Below are positions 1 through 8,434 of a DNA stretch of 64,000 nucleotides, piece by piece (positions within the stretch are counted from its first letter, which is position 1; each line of letters opens with the position of its first letter). The stretch is from positions 372,001 to 436,000 of the forward strand of contig NZ_CP047226.1 of the NCBI RefSeq assembly GCF_009867135.1, written 5' to 3'. Position numbers and translations under genes: made by a program. This stretch comes from Moraxella osloensis (GTDB lineage Bacteria; Pseudomonadota; Gammaproteobacteria; Pseudomonadales; Moraxellaceae). The notes under the pieces are model-generated. The model worked only from the letters and a program-made list of their open reading frames with translations, searched no databases and was not told the DNA's origin.

Positions 1-1457
1 TTTCAGATCGGCAGCAATACCCAGATAATCAACGATCAAGCCCCCTGCTTTATCCTTGTACACCCGATTGACACGGGCAATCGCTTGCATTAAGTTATGA
101 CCTTTCATCGGTTTATCGATGTAAAGCGTGTGCATACTGGGAGCGTCAAAGCCTGTTAGCCACATATCCCGCACGATAACCAGTTTGAGCTTATCCTCTG
201 GGTCTTTCATACGGTTTGCTAAAATTTGGCGGTCTTTTTTCGTTGTATGATGCTTGGCAAGAGCTGCCCCATCGGCTGCCGATGAGGTCATAATCACTTT
301 GATGACGCCGTCGTATAAATCACCACCGCTCCATGCTGGGCGTAATGCAATTATCGCATTGTACAAATCCACTGCAATCCGCCGAGACATGGCAACAATC
401 ATGCCTTTACCTTGGTTGGCATTGGCAAATAGGCGTTGTTCAAAATGTTGTACGATGTCGGCAGCGACCGCTTGGATACGGTCATGGCTACCGATTAAGG
501 CTTCGGCTTTGACCCATTTGGCTCGTGCTTGTTGGGTGGCGGTGAGTTCGTCTTCGTTAAATTCTTCATCAAAGTCGGATATCAATTTTTTGCCTTCGTC
601 ACTAATCGCCACTTTGGCAAGCCGTAATTCATAGAAAATCCGCACCGTTGCCCCATCTTCAACAGCTTGGGAGATGTCGTAAATATCAACATAATCACCA
701 AACACCGCTGGGGTGTTGACATCGTTTTTTTCAATCGGTGTGCCTGTAAAGCCTAGATAAGTGGCATTGGGCAAGGCATCACGCAAATATTTGGCAAAAC
801 CATAAACCGTGCGTTTGCCTGTCACGTCGCCAGCATCGTTTTTGACATCGACTTCTTTGGCGGCAAAGCCATATTGCGAGCGGTGCGCTTCGTCGGCGAT
901 GACGATGATGTTATGGCGTTCGGACAGCGTGTCATAGACATTGCTACCGTCTTCTGGCTGGAATTTTTGAATGGTGGTAAAAATGACACCGCCAGAATTG
1001 ACTTTAAGTAGTTCTTTGAGCTGCTCTCGATCTCCGGCTTGTTTTGGAGATTGCCTAAGCAATTGAACCGATGCCGAGAATGTGGCAAAAAGCTGGTCGT
1101 CTAAGTCGTTACGGTCGGTCAATATAACCACGGTTGGGTTATTCATGGCAAGCACGATTTTGCCTGTGTAGAACACCATTGACAGAAGGCTAAATTATTG
1201 CTGACATGATTGGGTGTGGTGAGTTGGTTATTTTGGCTGATACGCTGATAGGCTTCAAGTCATTGTTCGGGGGTAAGTTGTGGGTTGATGGTAGCGATAG
1301 CTTGCAGGACATTGTCTTGGAGCAAAACTTGGCTATAGGCTCGTAGGGGTTTGATGCCGCTCGGTTCGATATCGACGCCGTAAACGTGGCGATAGCCGAT
1401 GGCTTGGAGTTGTTCGATAGCCATTTGTTCGATGTCAGATTCGTAGATTTTGCTCAT
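1..1457 (-). pseudogene. hsdR: type I restriction endonuclease subunit R, decayed and running off the window
   Basis: Conceptual translation of the minus strand matches the HsdR motor subunit (ATP-dependent translocase/nuclease). The first piece, from ATG 1455-1457, is a typical HsdR N-terminus beginning MSKIYESDIEQMAIEQL. It meets an in-frame TGA at 1260-1262, after which the same frame still reads HsdR-like residues (LEAYQRISQNNQL). At about 1185 the sequence jumps, in another frame, to the helicase core just after Walker A ([16 protein letters not shown]), then [24 protein letters not shown] and TGTPIEKND, continuing to position 1. About 200 residues holding the PD-(D/E)XK nuclease domain and Walker A are missing. 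A stop, a deletion and a frame change make it inactive as an HsdR. No hsdM or hsdS is in view. Confidence 0.88.
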
Positions 1458-1488
1458 GGGAACATCCGTATTCATATCTTTTGGAAAG

Positions 1489-1505
1489 TGTGGCAATTTG
1501 CCACA
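1489..1505. repeat. 17-bp palindrome, copy 1 (parS-like or operator)
   Basis: TGTGGCAA-T-TTGCCACA, perfect 8-bp arms around one base. It lies 4 nt beyond the stop of the DUF1016 gene and about 32 nt upstream of the hsdR ATG. Three further copies lie at 2518, 2564 and 4448. Candidate ParB-binding site or operator. On the minus strand it could also fold as a short hairpin. Confidence 0.75.
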
Positions 1506-1508
1506 GTT

Positions 1509-2492
1509 TTATTTGTCTAATTCTAACTCATTCAACATTTTTTCTAATTGATAAACTGCAACGCCAATCGGTTGGGGGTTTTGATTGAGTGCATATTCAA
1601 CCACGACTTCGTTACGACTTTTACAAAGTAACAAGCCTATTGTTGGTGTGTCATGTTCGGTTTTGAGTTGCCTATCGACTGCAGTCACGTAGAAATTGAG
1701 TTGCCCGATATGCTCAGGTTTAAAATCGCCAGTTTTTAATTCGATGACAACGTAACAGCGAAGTTGCAGATGATAGAAAAGCAAATCGATATAAAAGTCG
1801 TCACCACCAACTTCAATATGCCGCTGTTTGCCAACAAACGCAAAACCTGTCCCTAACTCGAGTAAAAATGCCATAATATGCTGGGTTAAAGCGGTTTCTA
1901 ATTCTCGTTCATGATAGGCTTCGCCTAAGCTGAGAAAGTCAAAAATATAAGGATCTTTGAAAGTTTGGGTCGCCAAATCTGACTGTGTCTCTGGCAATGT
2001 CTGCGAAAAATTATTAACGGCTTGTCCTGTGCGTTCTAGCAAACCGCTTTCTATTTGATGGACTAAGACATTGCGTGACCAACCATGTTTAATGGCTTTT
2101 TGGGCGTACCATAGTCTTGTTTCATTGTCAGAAAATTTATCCAATAATACAAGATTATGACCCCATGGTAATAGTGCAACAGCCTGCTGCACTATTTGCT
2201 TATCTTGCCATGCTTCGGCAAACTTACGCATATATTTTAGGTTGCGAGTAGAAAAGCCTTTGATTTCTGGGAATTCGGCGGATAGGTCTTTGGATAGTCT
2301 GTCAACAACTTTTGCACCCCAACCTTGTTGGTCTTGACGTTGTAGGATGTTTTGTCCGATTTGCCAATATAACAGCACCAGTTCTTGATTAACCGCAAGT
2401 ATAGCTCGTTGTTGAGATGAGCGAATCTGTGTTTTGAGCTGATTGAGCCAGTCTTGGTAGCTCTGTTCGCTGGTTTGCGCGGTTAAAGACAT
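1509..2492 (-). CDS. DUF1016/YhcG-family PD-(D/E)XK nuclease
   Basis: About 327 residues starting MSLTAQTSEQSYQDWL. The N-terminal DUF1016 domain includes LYWQIGQNILQRQDQQGWG and FSTRNLKYMRKFAEAW. The C-terminal nuclease domain shows the PD-(D/E)XK pattern: DFYIDLLFYH, then VVIELKTGDFKPEHIGQLNFYV. The frame is open upstream to 2549, but I prefer ATG 2492, which follows a purine-rich AAGAGAAAA stretch and leaves palindrome copy 2 outside the gene. DUF1016 proteins often sit inside type I restriction loci. Here hsdR lies directly downstream and parB upstream, which fits a restriction-type island. The gene looks intact although hsdR is broken. Cellular role unproven. Confidence 0.85.
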   Translation of the reverse strand: MSLTAQTSEQSYQDWLNQLKTQIRSSQQRAILAVNQELVLLYWQIGQNILQRQDQQGWGAKVVDRLSKDLSAEFPEIKGFSTRNLKYMRKFAEAWQDKQIVQQAVALLPWGHNLVLLDKFSDNETRLWYAQKAIKHGWSRNVLVHQIESGLLERTGQAVNNFSQTLPETQSDLATQTFKDPYIFDFLSLGEAYHERELETALTQHIMAFLLELGTGFAFVGKQRHIEVGGDDFYIDLLFYHLQLRCYVVIELKTGDFKPEHIGQLNFYVTAVDRQLKTEHDTPTIGLLLCKSRNEVVVEYALNQNPQPIGVAVYQLEKMLNELELDK

Positions 2493-2517
2493 TGATAATT
2501 TTCTCTTGTTTGGAAAG

Positions 2518-2534
2518 TGTGGCAATTTGCCACA
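2518..2534. repeat. 17-bp palindrome, copy 2
   Basis: Same 17 bases as copy 1 (TGTGGCAA-T-TTGCCACA). It lies 26-42 nt upstream of the chosen DUF1016 start, a position where a bound protein would control that gene. It sits 29 nt from copy 3. Confidence 0.75.
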
Positions 2535-2563
2535 GTTTCGATTTTTCATGATTAGTTAAAAAG

Positions 2564-2580
2564 TGTGGCAATTTGCCACA
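2564..2580. repeat. 17-bp palindrome, copy 3
   Basis: Same 17 bases, 24 nt beyond the parB stop. On the minus strand a stem is followed by ACTTTTT, so it could also act as a weak terminator for parAB. With copy 2 it forms a closely spaced pair. Confidence 0.75.
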
Positions 2581-2604
2581 GTTTTTCTTTTTTGGATAGA
2601 AAGT

Positions 2605-3531
2605 TTAAGATGACATATTTTTTGTCATTAACGTTTCGATAAATTGTTCAATCTCAATGCGTTGTTGTTCGTCTAAATCTTTGGCATTGATTTCGACCAC
2701 ATACTTTTTGCCTTTATGATGAAATTTTCCAATGTGTTTACCTCCTGATAAAATCGGTTTGATGTCAGGTGCGGCAACTGGTGGATAATAAATTTGTGAT
2801 TTAAGTTCTTTTAAAGACTCGCTTTGAATAAATTCTGCAATTCTGCCTTGCTCCAACTTACCTAACTCTAGTAACTCCCAAACACGACTTAGAACTTCAT
2901 CGGTTTGTTGTTCAGAAAACTTGAATTGATTCAATACCTGCTTAATGTCATACGCTGCCGAGCGGGATAATAATTTTGGCTTGGTAGCGACTTTATTCAA
3001 AAATGATGTTGGTAAGTGGTGATAGGCAAGATAGCGGTACATTTCCTTGCGGTCAAGACCGACAGCTTCAGCAAGACGAGATTTATTGGGAAAATGTTTC
3101 TCGATATTACGCAGTGCTTGAGCGATTTCATAATCGCACAAATCTTCACGACTGGCATTTTCGGCGAGTGATAAAATGGCAATCTCGCTATCGCTTGCTC
3201 GTGACACAATCGCATCGATATGGGTTTTGCCAAGAAGTTCGTGAGCCTTAAAACGGCGTTCCCCTGCAATCAGCTCATAATCGCCTAAGCCTGTTTCTCG
3301 TACGGTAATAGGTTGAAGCAGTCCCATTTCTTTGATAGATTCTGCAAGATTGGCGATTTCTGTTTCATCAAATACTGTTCTGGGCTGAAAAGGATTAGAC
3401 TTGATTTTATCAAGTGGTAATCGTTTTAACTCATTACCGACATCTAAATAGGTCGATTGGTTGGCATTGGCATGACGGGCGTTGTTATCAGCTAATTTTT
3501 GAGCCAATAATGTTTTTATATCTTTACTCAT
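2605..3531 (-). CDS. parB: ParB-family partition protein
   Basis: About 308 residues from MSKDIKTLLAQKL. ParB/Srx-type N-terminal domain with IKSNPFQPRTVFDE, the GERRFKAHELLG box (the CTP-binding GERR motif of ParB proteins) and ENASREDL. A helix-turn-helix follows (SRLAEAVGLDRKEMYRYL). The C-terminal end is short and charged. ParB proteins bind centromere-like parS sites and work with ParA to segregate DNA. The start overlaps the parA stop by a few bases (ATG 3529-3531 against TAA 3524-3526), so the pair is translationally coupled. Divergence from chromosomal ParB and the neighbouring restriction remnant suggest a plasmid or integrative-element origin. The palindromes nearby are candidate binding sites. 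Confidence 0.9.
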   Translation of the reverse strand: MSKDIKTLLAQKLADNNARHANANQSTYLDVGNELKRLPLDKIKSNPFQPRTVFDETEIANLAESIKEMGLLQPITVRETGLGDYELIAGERRFKAHELLGKTHIDAIVSRASDSEIAILSLAENASREDLCDYEIAQALRNIEKHFPNKSRLAEAVGLDRKEMYRYLAYHHLPTSFLNKVATKPKLLSRSAAYDIKQVLNQFKFSEQQTDEVLSRVWELLELGKLEQGRIAEFIQSESLKELKSQIYYPPVAAPDIKPILSGGKHIGKFHHKGKKYVVEINAKDLDEQQRIEIEQFIETLMTKNMSS

Positions 3532-4366
3532 CATTAACTCCTTCAGTAGCATCGAGTTTTACATCAGAATTATCTGTTTTGAGGTATAGCTCATTTGCTA
3601 CCCAAACAGCTAATTTACGAAATTCGCGGGCGACTTTGGAGGAACGGTCGATTTTCTGAATGCTGGTCTGCGCCATGGCAGCTTGGTTAATTTTGGTACT
3701 GGTTGGAATCTTAACTGGAATAAGCTTTCCAATTTGTTCTTTGGCTGAGCTTTCAATCAGTTTACAGACGGTTTGACGTTCATCATGACGAATCAGTAAT
3801 GCACCCAGTAAGTTCAGATTAGGATTTATTCGATGAATCTTTTGTAGGTGACGTGTTAAGTCAGTCACGCCATACATACCGTACTGTGATCCCGATTCTA
3901 TTGGTATAATTAAATCGGTCGCAGCTGCTAAAGCATTACTGGTCAAAAGTTTAAGACTGGGTGGACAATCAATCAAAATAACATCATACAAACCTATAAG
4001 TGGTGATATTTTGTCACGCAACTCTTCAGAAGGACGCGGTGTGTCTTCTTTTAGCTTATCTTCTGTCATGCCCAGTGCTAAAGAACCGTAAATTAAAGAT
4101 ACCCCTTCAAGATAAGTATCTTCATGAATTGCAAGGGGTAACTTCTCGGGTTCTGACAATAGTAATTCTGCAATAGTCACACTGACTTCACTAGGGTGTT
4201 CTTTTCCGATGTGTAGGCTAGCGTTGGCTTGTGGGTCAAGATCAATGACAAGCACGGATGAACCGAGTTTAGCGAGTTCCGCTGCAAGATTAACCACGGT
4301 CGTCGTTTTGCCACAGCCGCCCTTATGGTTAGCAACGGCTATTATCTTAGTGTTTTTATTTATCAT
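3524..4366 (-). CDS. parA: ParA-family partition ATPase
   Basis: About 280 residues from MINKNTKIIAVANHKGGCGK. Deviant Walker A KGGCGKTT, Walker A' region VLVIDLDPQANAS and Walker B VILIDCPPSL are present. It has no N-terminal DNA-binding extension, so it resembles small ParA/Soj-type ATPases. The frame is open to 4438, but the upstream residues are hydrophobic and unlike ParA, so I choose ATG 4366. It is the first gene of the parA-parB operon. Palindrome copy 4 lies 82-98 nt upstream, where autoregulation is usual for par operons. No replication initiator is visible nearby, so this is probably a chromosomally captured partition cassette. Confidence 0.9.
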   Translation of the reverse strand: MINKNTKIIAVANHKGGCGKTTTVVNLAAELAKLGSSVLVIDLDPQANASLHIGKEHPSEVSVTIAELLLSEPEKLPLAIHEDTYLEGVSLIYGSLALGMTEDKLKEDTPRPSEELRDKISPLIGLYDVILIDCPPSLKLLTSNALAAATDLIIPIESGSQYGMYGVTDLTRHLQKIHRINPNLNLLGALLIRHDERQTVCKLIESSAKEQIGKLIPVKIPTSTKINQAAMAQTSIQKIDRSSKVAREFRKLAVWVANELYLKTDNSDVKLDATEGVNDE

Positions 4367-4447
4367 TTGTGTTCGATACCATTTAAAAACGTGTATGATA
4401 GTATATAAGATTAGGCAACAAATAGCGATTATTTCCAAATAAAAAAG

Positions 4448-4464
4448 TGTGGCAAATTGCCACA
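4448..4464. repeat. 17-bp palindrome, copy 4, upstream of parA
   Basis: TGTGGCAA-A-TTGCCACA, same arms with the centre base complemented. It lies upstream of parA with no gene on its other side, which argues against a purely terminator role for the family. Confidence 0.75.
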
Positions 4465-4561
4465 GTCATAGTTTTTTATTAAGTCATTTTTAGTTCAATT
4501 TCATTTACAATATGAAATTGAACTTAATTTAGAATGATTTCCTTATGTATATCCCAATCAT

Positions 4562-4801
4562 CTTCATTCAGTCTTAGCCACACTTATCACTCAATGCCCT
4601 GCCATTATAATGACAGGCGCCAGACAAGTCAGTAAATCAATCTTGCTCAAGCATATTGCACAGAGCCAAGGTAAATATTATCAATACATCACCTTTAACG
4701 ACCCACTACAATTGGCACAAGCAAGTGATGAGCCAATGCTATTCATGCCCAATCATACAGGCAAGACAGAGTTGCTTGGCTTGCCAATCACCTACCTGTA
4801 A
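4562..4801 (+). pseudogene. N-terminal remnant of an AAA/DUF4143-type ATPase
   Basis: The frame reads LITQCPAIIMTGARQVSKS, then ILLKHIAQSQGKYYQYITFND and DEPMLFMPNHTGKTELLGL. This resembles the start of AAA_14/DUF4143 ATPases (usually ITGARQVGKST), but the Walker A glycine before KS is serine. Translation stops at 4801 after about 80 residues instead of the usual 380-400. Non-functional fragment. A C-terminal DUF4143 piece lies at 10405, but I cannot show that the two came from one gene. Confidence 0.6.
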
Positions 4802-5092
4802 TTTTTTATCAAAGTAAATATTTGCGTAAATTTTGAGTTTTTTTCTGATATCGATAAATTACGAAAGTCAATTATAATGCACAATTTTTATTTTCTAATA
4901 TTTTAAATTATCATAACTTTAAGTTATGATAAATTTTATTCACGACAACGTATTGTTTTTCGTGATTTTGTAAACTAGAGCCAATTCGGCTCTATTGTTA
5001 TCGCGATAATCCTGTAATTAATTACTTATCATAAAATTGGCGGATTATCATTTATCGTGAAAGATTTATTATGAGTCTGATTATTTAAGTTA
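4802..5092. other. AT-rich intergenic stretch with a 25-bp palindrome
   Basis: No gene seen. It holds a 25-nt palindrome at 4908-4932 (arms TTATCATAACTT and AAGTTATGATAA around one T), further TTATCAT words near 5030-5050, and a small hairpin AGAGCC-AATTC-GGCTCT near 4978-4994. It may be an operator or origin-like remnant of the par island. No initiator gene supports an origin. Confidence 0.4.
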
Positions 5093-6182
5093 GGACTTAC
5101 GCAAAGACGACCGAAGGCGAGCGTAACTGCTCACGCAAATAATCACTGAGTAAACCCCTTTTAACCTGATATAAAGATTGTTTTAACCGTTTAGCCTGTC
5201 TGGCTAACTGCAGCCAAACCAGCATACAACAACAAATATGATTCCGCTGAATACGAGCCTTACGACACTGATTAGCTTCAATACCAGTGAGTTGTTTAAG
5301 TTCTCGGTGAAACTGCTCAATCTTCCAGCGGATGGCACACACCAATCGTGTGCCATCTGATGAATCCTGAGTGGTGTCATTGGTGACAATCCAGTCCGTG
5401 CGGTTTTCATTAACCACTACTCGGAACAGTTGCACTTTGTAATCTTTAGGAAAGGCATGTATTTTAATCAGTTTGCCATTTTGTTGCTCTTGGTCAGTCC
5501 AAGTTAATTCGTTGACTGCTTTGTAAGGGTTTACTCCTTTTGAATCATCGACTTTGCGATTGGATTTTAAAGGACAATAATAGATTTTTTGTAAGTTATC
5601 AATATAGAGCATGATGTCTTTGGTGGCATACCAGGTATCCATGAGCACATATTTGAATTTAATTTGTTTGTGTTCAATACTGTGCTGTAGCATGTCTTTT
5701 AGATGGTCAAGTTTGCTTTTTCCATCGGTGGTTTTGTCATAAATACGGTAATCAATGAGCCAGTATTGTTCGGTCTTAGGATTGACATAGATACAGTTAA
5801 CGATGCAGATGCCTTTAATAATGCGATGGGCGTTGCCACTGTATTGGCGATTAACCAATTCGATTTTGTGACTATGATTTTTATCAAGTATGCTGTCATC
5901 AAAGATAAGATAGCCATCGTCGTCTAATACGATGTCGTCTTTGACTTTTTCCCATACGAGCTTGGGTTTTAGTTTGTCATGACGTAGGTATCGATTGATG
6001 CGGTCATGACTAATTGATTCAGGATGATGTTCTGCGTAGTTGGTAAGGGTGTAATTGGTTTGGCTTACCAGTAAATATTGACAGTAGTCTAATCTAAGCG
6101 GGTGATAGCTTTTTTCTTCATCTCTTTATGCTACTATATTTTTATCCGCTTTCGCAAAATTTTATGCTTTTTGCGTAAGTCC
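5093..6182 (-). mobile_element. IS4/IS701-type insertion sequence, copy 1 (frameshifted)
   Basis: Bounded by inverted ends GGACTTACGCAAA and TTTGCGTAAGTCC. It is 1090 bp, exactly 5 bp longer than the intact copy at 49549-50633, in the opposite orientation. The extra 5 bp is a TCTAA duplication near 6088-6097. The flanks (TTAAGTTA and TATAAGTA) do not form a clean duplication, unlike copy 2. Confidence 0.85.
5097..6121 (-). pseudogene. DDE transposase of IS copy 1, 5-bp frameshift
   Basis: Nearly identical to the 339-residue transposase at 49610-50629. It starts at ATG 6121, but a 5-bp duplication (TCTAA repeated, about 6088-6097) near codon 10 shifts the frame. The remaining open part (from 5858) covers the C-terminal three quarters, including VLMDTWYATKD, YYCPLKSNRKVDD and AIRWKIEQFHRELKQLTG. 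One other base difference from the intact copy is visible. It is not expected to make full-length transposase, but could be moved in trans by copy 2. Confidence 0.85.
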
Positions 6183-6286
6183 TATAAGTAATCATGTTAG
6201 CATTAAAATAGAAGTAGTTAATTGATTATTGAATTGCTCCTTAAAAAAATTGACTGTAAGCAGATTTTTGAAGTTCGAATCATCAA

Positions 6287-7105
6287 TCAAAAAATGACGC
6301 CTTCATTTAAACGTAATTGCAAGCTATCAGTAAAGGTGACTGAAAAAGGCGTCGCACCATTTAAATCAAGGTTATTGAGTCTTTGTGCCATGGGGTGACT
6401 GTTTGTTAAATCAACACTTAGCTTAAGATCGCCTTTAGTGGCAATTTTAGCGCCATTTAATGTACGTGTATCTGCGGTTGCCCGTATTAACGCATCATTT
6501 AACCTTGAATATAAAACTAAGTCTGCCCAAGGTGCAGTAACTGAGACGCCGATCGTACCTGATAATGACAAGATGGATGTTTGAGGATTCTCTGGGTGTT
6601 TGACACAACTACTAAAATCCTTATCGTTTAAATTAAAATCAATATCAGTGATGAATTTGGGGTAGCCCCATAATTCTTTACCTGCACGATACGCAGCTTC
6701 AGTGGTTACCCGTAAATCACAAATCCACATACCGGTATTGCGTCGATCTGGTGGTAATGTCATTTCCACCAATGGATGAGCGGGTGTGTCTTGGTCTGCA
6801 GGATAGACAAGCATACTTGATGCAACTTCGTGATAAGGCTCGCCATCAGTTAATTCACGATAATCATAGAAAGCTAGACTAAATAGCGCTTTATTGCCTA
6901 TAAGCTTGGCAACCTTTAACTTTGGATTGTCCAATACACTGACTGCTTTGTCATAATCCACCATAAAAAAAGCAATCAGGCTTGACGCATCAAAGTACTT
7001 AATCGGCAGCTGAGCTTGACCTTGAGACATCTGTCTTGTGTGGGTGGCTTGTTGAAAAAATGGGTCAGCATGCCATTTATTATTCACATTTTTATTCATT
7101 ATCAT
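6287..7105 (-). CDS. acetoacetate decarboxylase-like protein
   Basis: 272 residues. The fold family is recognised from the run VEMTLPPDRRNTGMWICDL and the core EAAYRAGKELWGYPKF, which aligns with the ADC motif carrying the Schiff-base lysine. Classical ADC has a Lys-Lys pair; here the second position is Phe (PKF). True acetoacetate decarboxylation is therefore doubtful, and an ADC-superfamily enzyme with another reaction is likelier. Cytosolic, with no signal peptide. Two ATGs (7105, 7099) are possible. It stands alone between two IS elements, so it was probably brought in or isolated by them. Confidence 0.75.
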   Translation of the reverse strand: MIMNKNVNNKWHADPFFQQATHTRQMSQGQAQLPIKYFDASSLIAFFMVDYDKAVSVLDNPKLKVAKLIGNKALFSLAFYDYRELTDGEPYHEVASSMLVYPADQDTPAHPLVEMTLPPDRRNTGMWICDLRVTTEAAYRAGKELWGYPKFITDIDFNLNDKDFSSCVKHPENPQTSILSLSGTIGVSVTAPWADLVLYSRLNDALIRATADTRTLNGAKIATKGDLKLSVDLTNSHPMAQRLNNLDLNGATPFSVTFTDSLQLRLNEGVIF

Positions 7106-7173
7106 AGGTTAAGTACCTTTTTTATTATCAGATTGTTTTTAAGCGGTTTTATTTAAACATGACAATAGAAAAT

Positions 7174-8363
7174 TCTCTGCACACGACAAAAAATCAGCAC
7201 CAACCAATTTTCATGGGTTTGGGGGTTAAAAAACTGACCAACTGTCGAAATACGGCTTTATCATTGTTCAACAACACCAAACGCAAGCCCTCAATCAACA
7301 AATCCAAGCCTAATGCAAATAAACTGGCCTGAGGGCGACCGTTTGACTTGGGCTTACGTTTTAATGGTCTTTGCTTATCATGATGAATACCGACATGATA
7401 AGCCCAACAAAACGCTAAAGCATTGACTGCCACTAACTTACTCACCCTATCCATCTTAGTCAAATGCGTCTCTTCAAGATTAAAACCACGACCTTTAAGA
7501 CAAGCAAATAAACTCTCAATCTCCCAACGCTTGGCATAAATTGTCATCGCATCAAGGGTTTGTAGCTGATTGGTTGCTACAATCACTAAACCATGGTCTT
7601 TATCACGTTTGGCAAATACTCGGACAGCACAGCCATCGACTATCAATATCCGTCCATGTCGATAGGTTTCTTTGTGGGAGACATGACGCAATAAGTCTTT
7701 AATCTGTACCAGTTTGCCGTGATGGTTCACAACTTTGCTGTTTTTCTTAATACGGATGGCAAAGGGTATGTGATGCGCTGTTAGCCAGTTAAACCATAAC
7801 TCACCAACAAATTCTCTGTCTGCCAGTATCATCTCAATATTGTCTTTACCAAACTGCTTGATAAAGCGTTCAATGAGTTCGGCTCGCTCAAGGTGGTTTG
7901 TGTTACCCCGTTTGTCTAGCATGTCCCAGTACAGTGGTATGGCAATGCCCTTATAGACCACCCCTAGCATAAATATGTTGATGTTGCTTTTCCCCCATTT
8001 CCAGTTGGTGCGGTCAATGGTAAGGGTGACTTTGCTAAGTCCAAATAGCCGATATATCAATATGGCTAATTGGTCATAGTCGATGACAGCACTGGCGATA
8101 AATCGCTGTAGCCTACGGTAGTGACTGTCCGTCTTGCCACTATTAGGTAGGTGCCTTGCTATTTTTTTTTAGATTACTGCTTTGGGCGGTAATCAGGGCG
8201 ATTATCATGAGGCTTAAACAGGTAATTCTTGCCTTGTTCATTGTAAGATTTTGCGTTAATATTTCACTGAGTCTGTTAAGGTTTGGCATAATGGTGGTTC
8301 GTGAGAAAAATTGTTATTATGCCATTGCTTTAACAGACTTTTTCGTTTTTTTGTCGTGTGCTG
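7174..8363 (-). mobile_element. IS4-family insertion sequence
   Basis: The transposase is flanked by inverted ends sharing GCACACGACAAAAAA (near 7180 and, inverted, near 8346-8361). A direct AGAAAAT occurs at 7167-7173 and 8364-8370 and may be the target duplication. End positions are good to a few bases. Confidence 0.7.
7194..8289 (-). pseudogene. IS4-family transposase interrupted by an A9 frameshift
   Basis: From ATG 8289 the frame reads MPNLNRLSEILTQNL, ITAQSSNLKK, then runs out of frame at a run of nine A (plus strand T run 8162-8170). With eight A the reading continues as KKIARHLPNSGKTDSHYRR into the 288-residue open part (from 8060). That part contains LTIDRTNWKWGKSNI, LADREFVGELWF and KRWEIESLFACLKGRGFN, i.e. 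DDE-type residues. Total about 365 residues, normal for the family. It may be a mutation, or transcript slippage on the A9 run could restore some product. Confidence 0.8.
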
Positions 8364-8434
8364 AGAAAATAGATATAATATGTTCAATAGTTCGTATAAC
8401 ATGACCTATTGGACAGTTTACGTAGGAGCTATAT

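Noticed and set aside
2564..2600. The 17-bp palindromes as ordinary terminators only
   Set aside because: Copy 4 has no gene ending near it and copy 2 lies upstream of a start; an operator or parS role explains all four better.
5085..6190. Target duplication for IS copy 1
   Set aside because: Flanks TTAAGTTA and TATAAGTA are only vaguely alike, unlike the perfect 8-bp repeat at copy 2.
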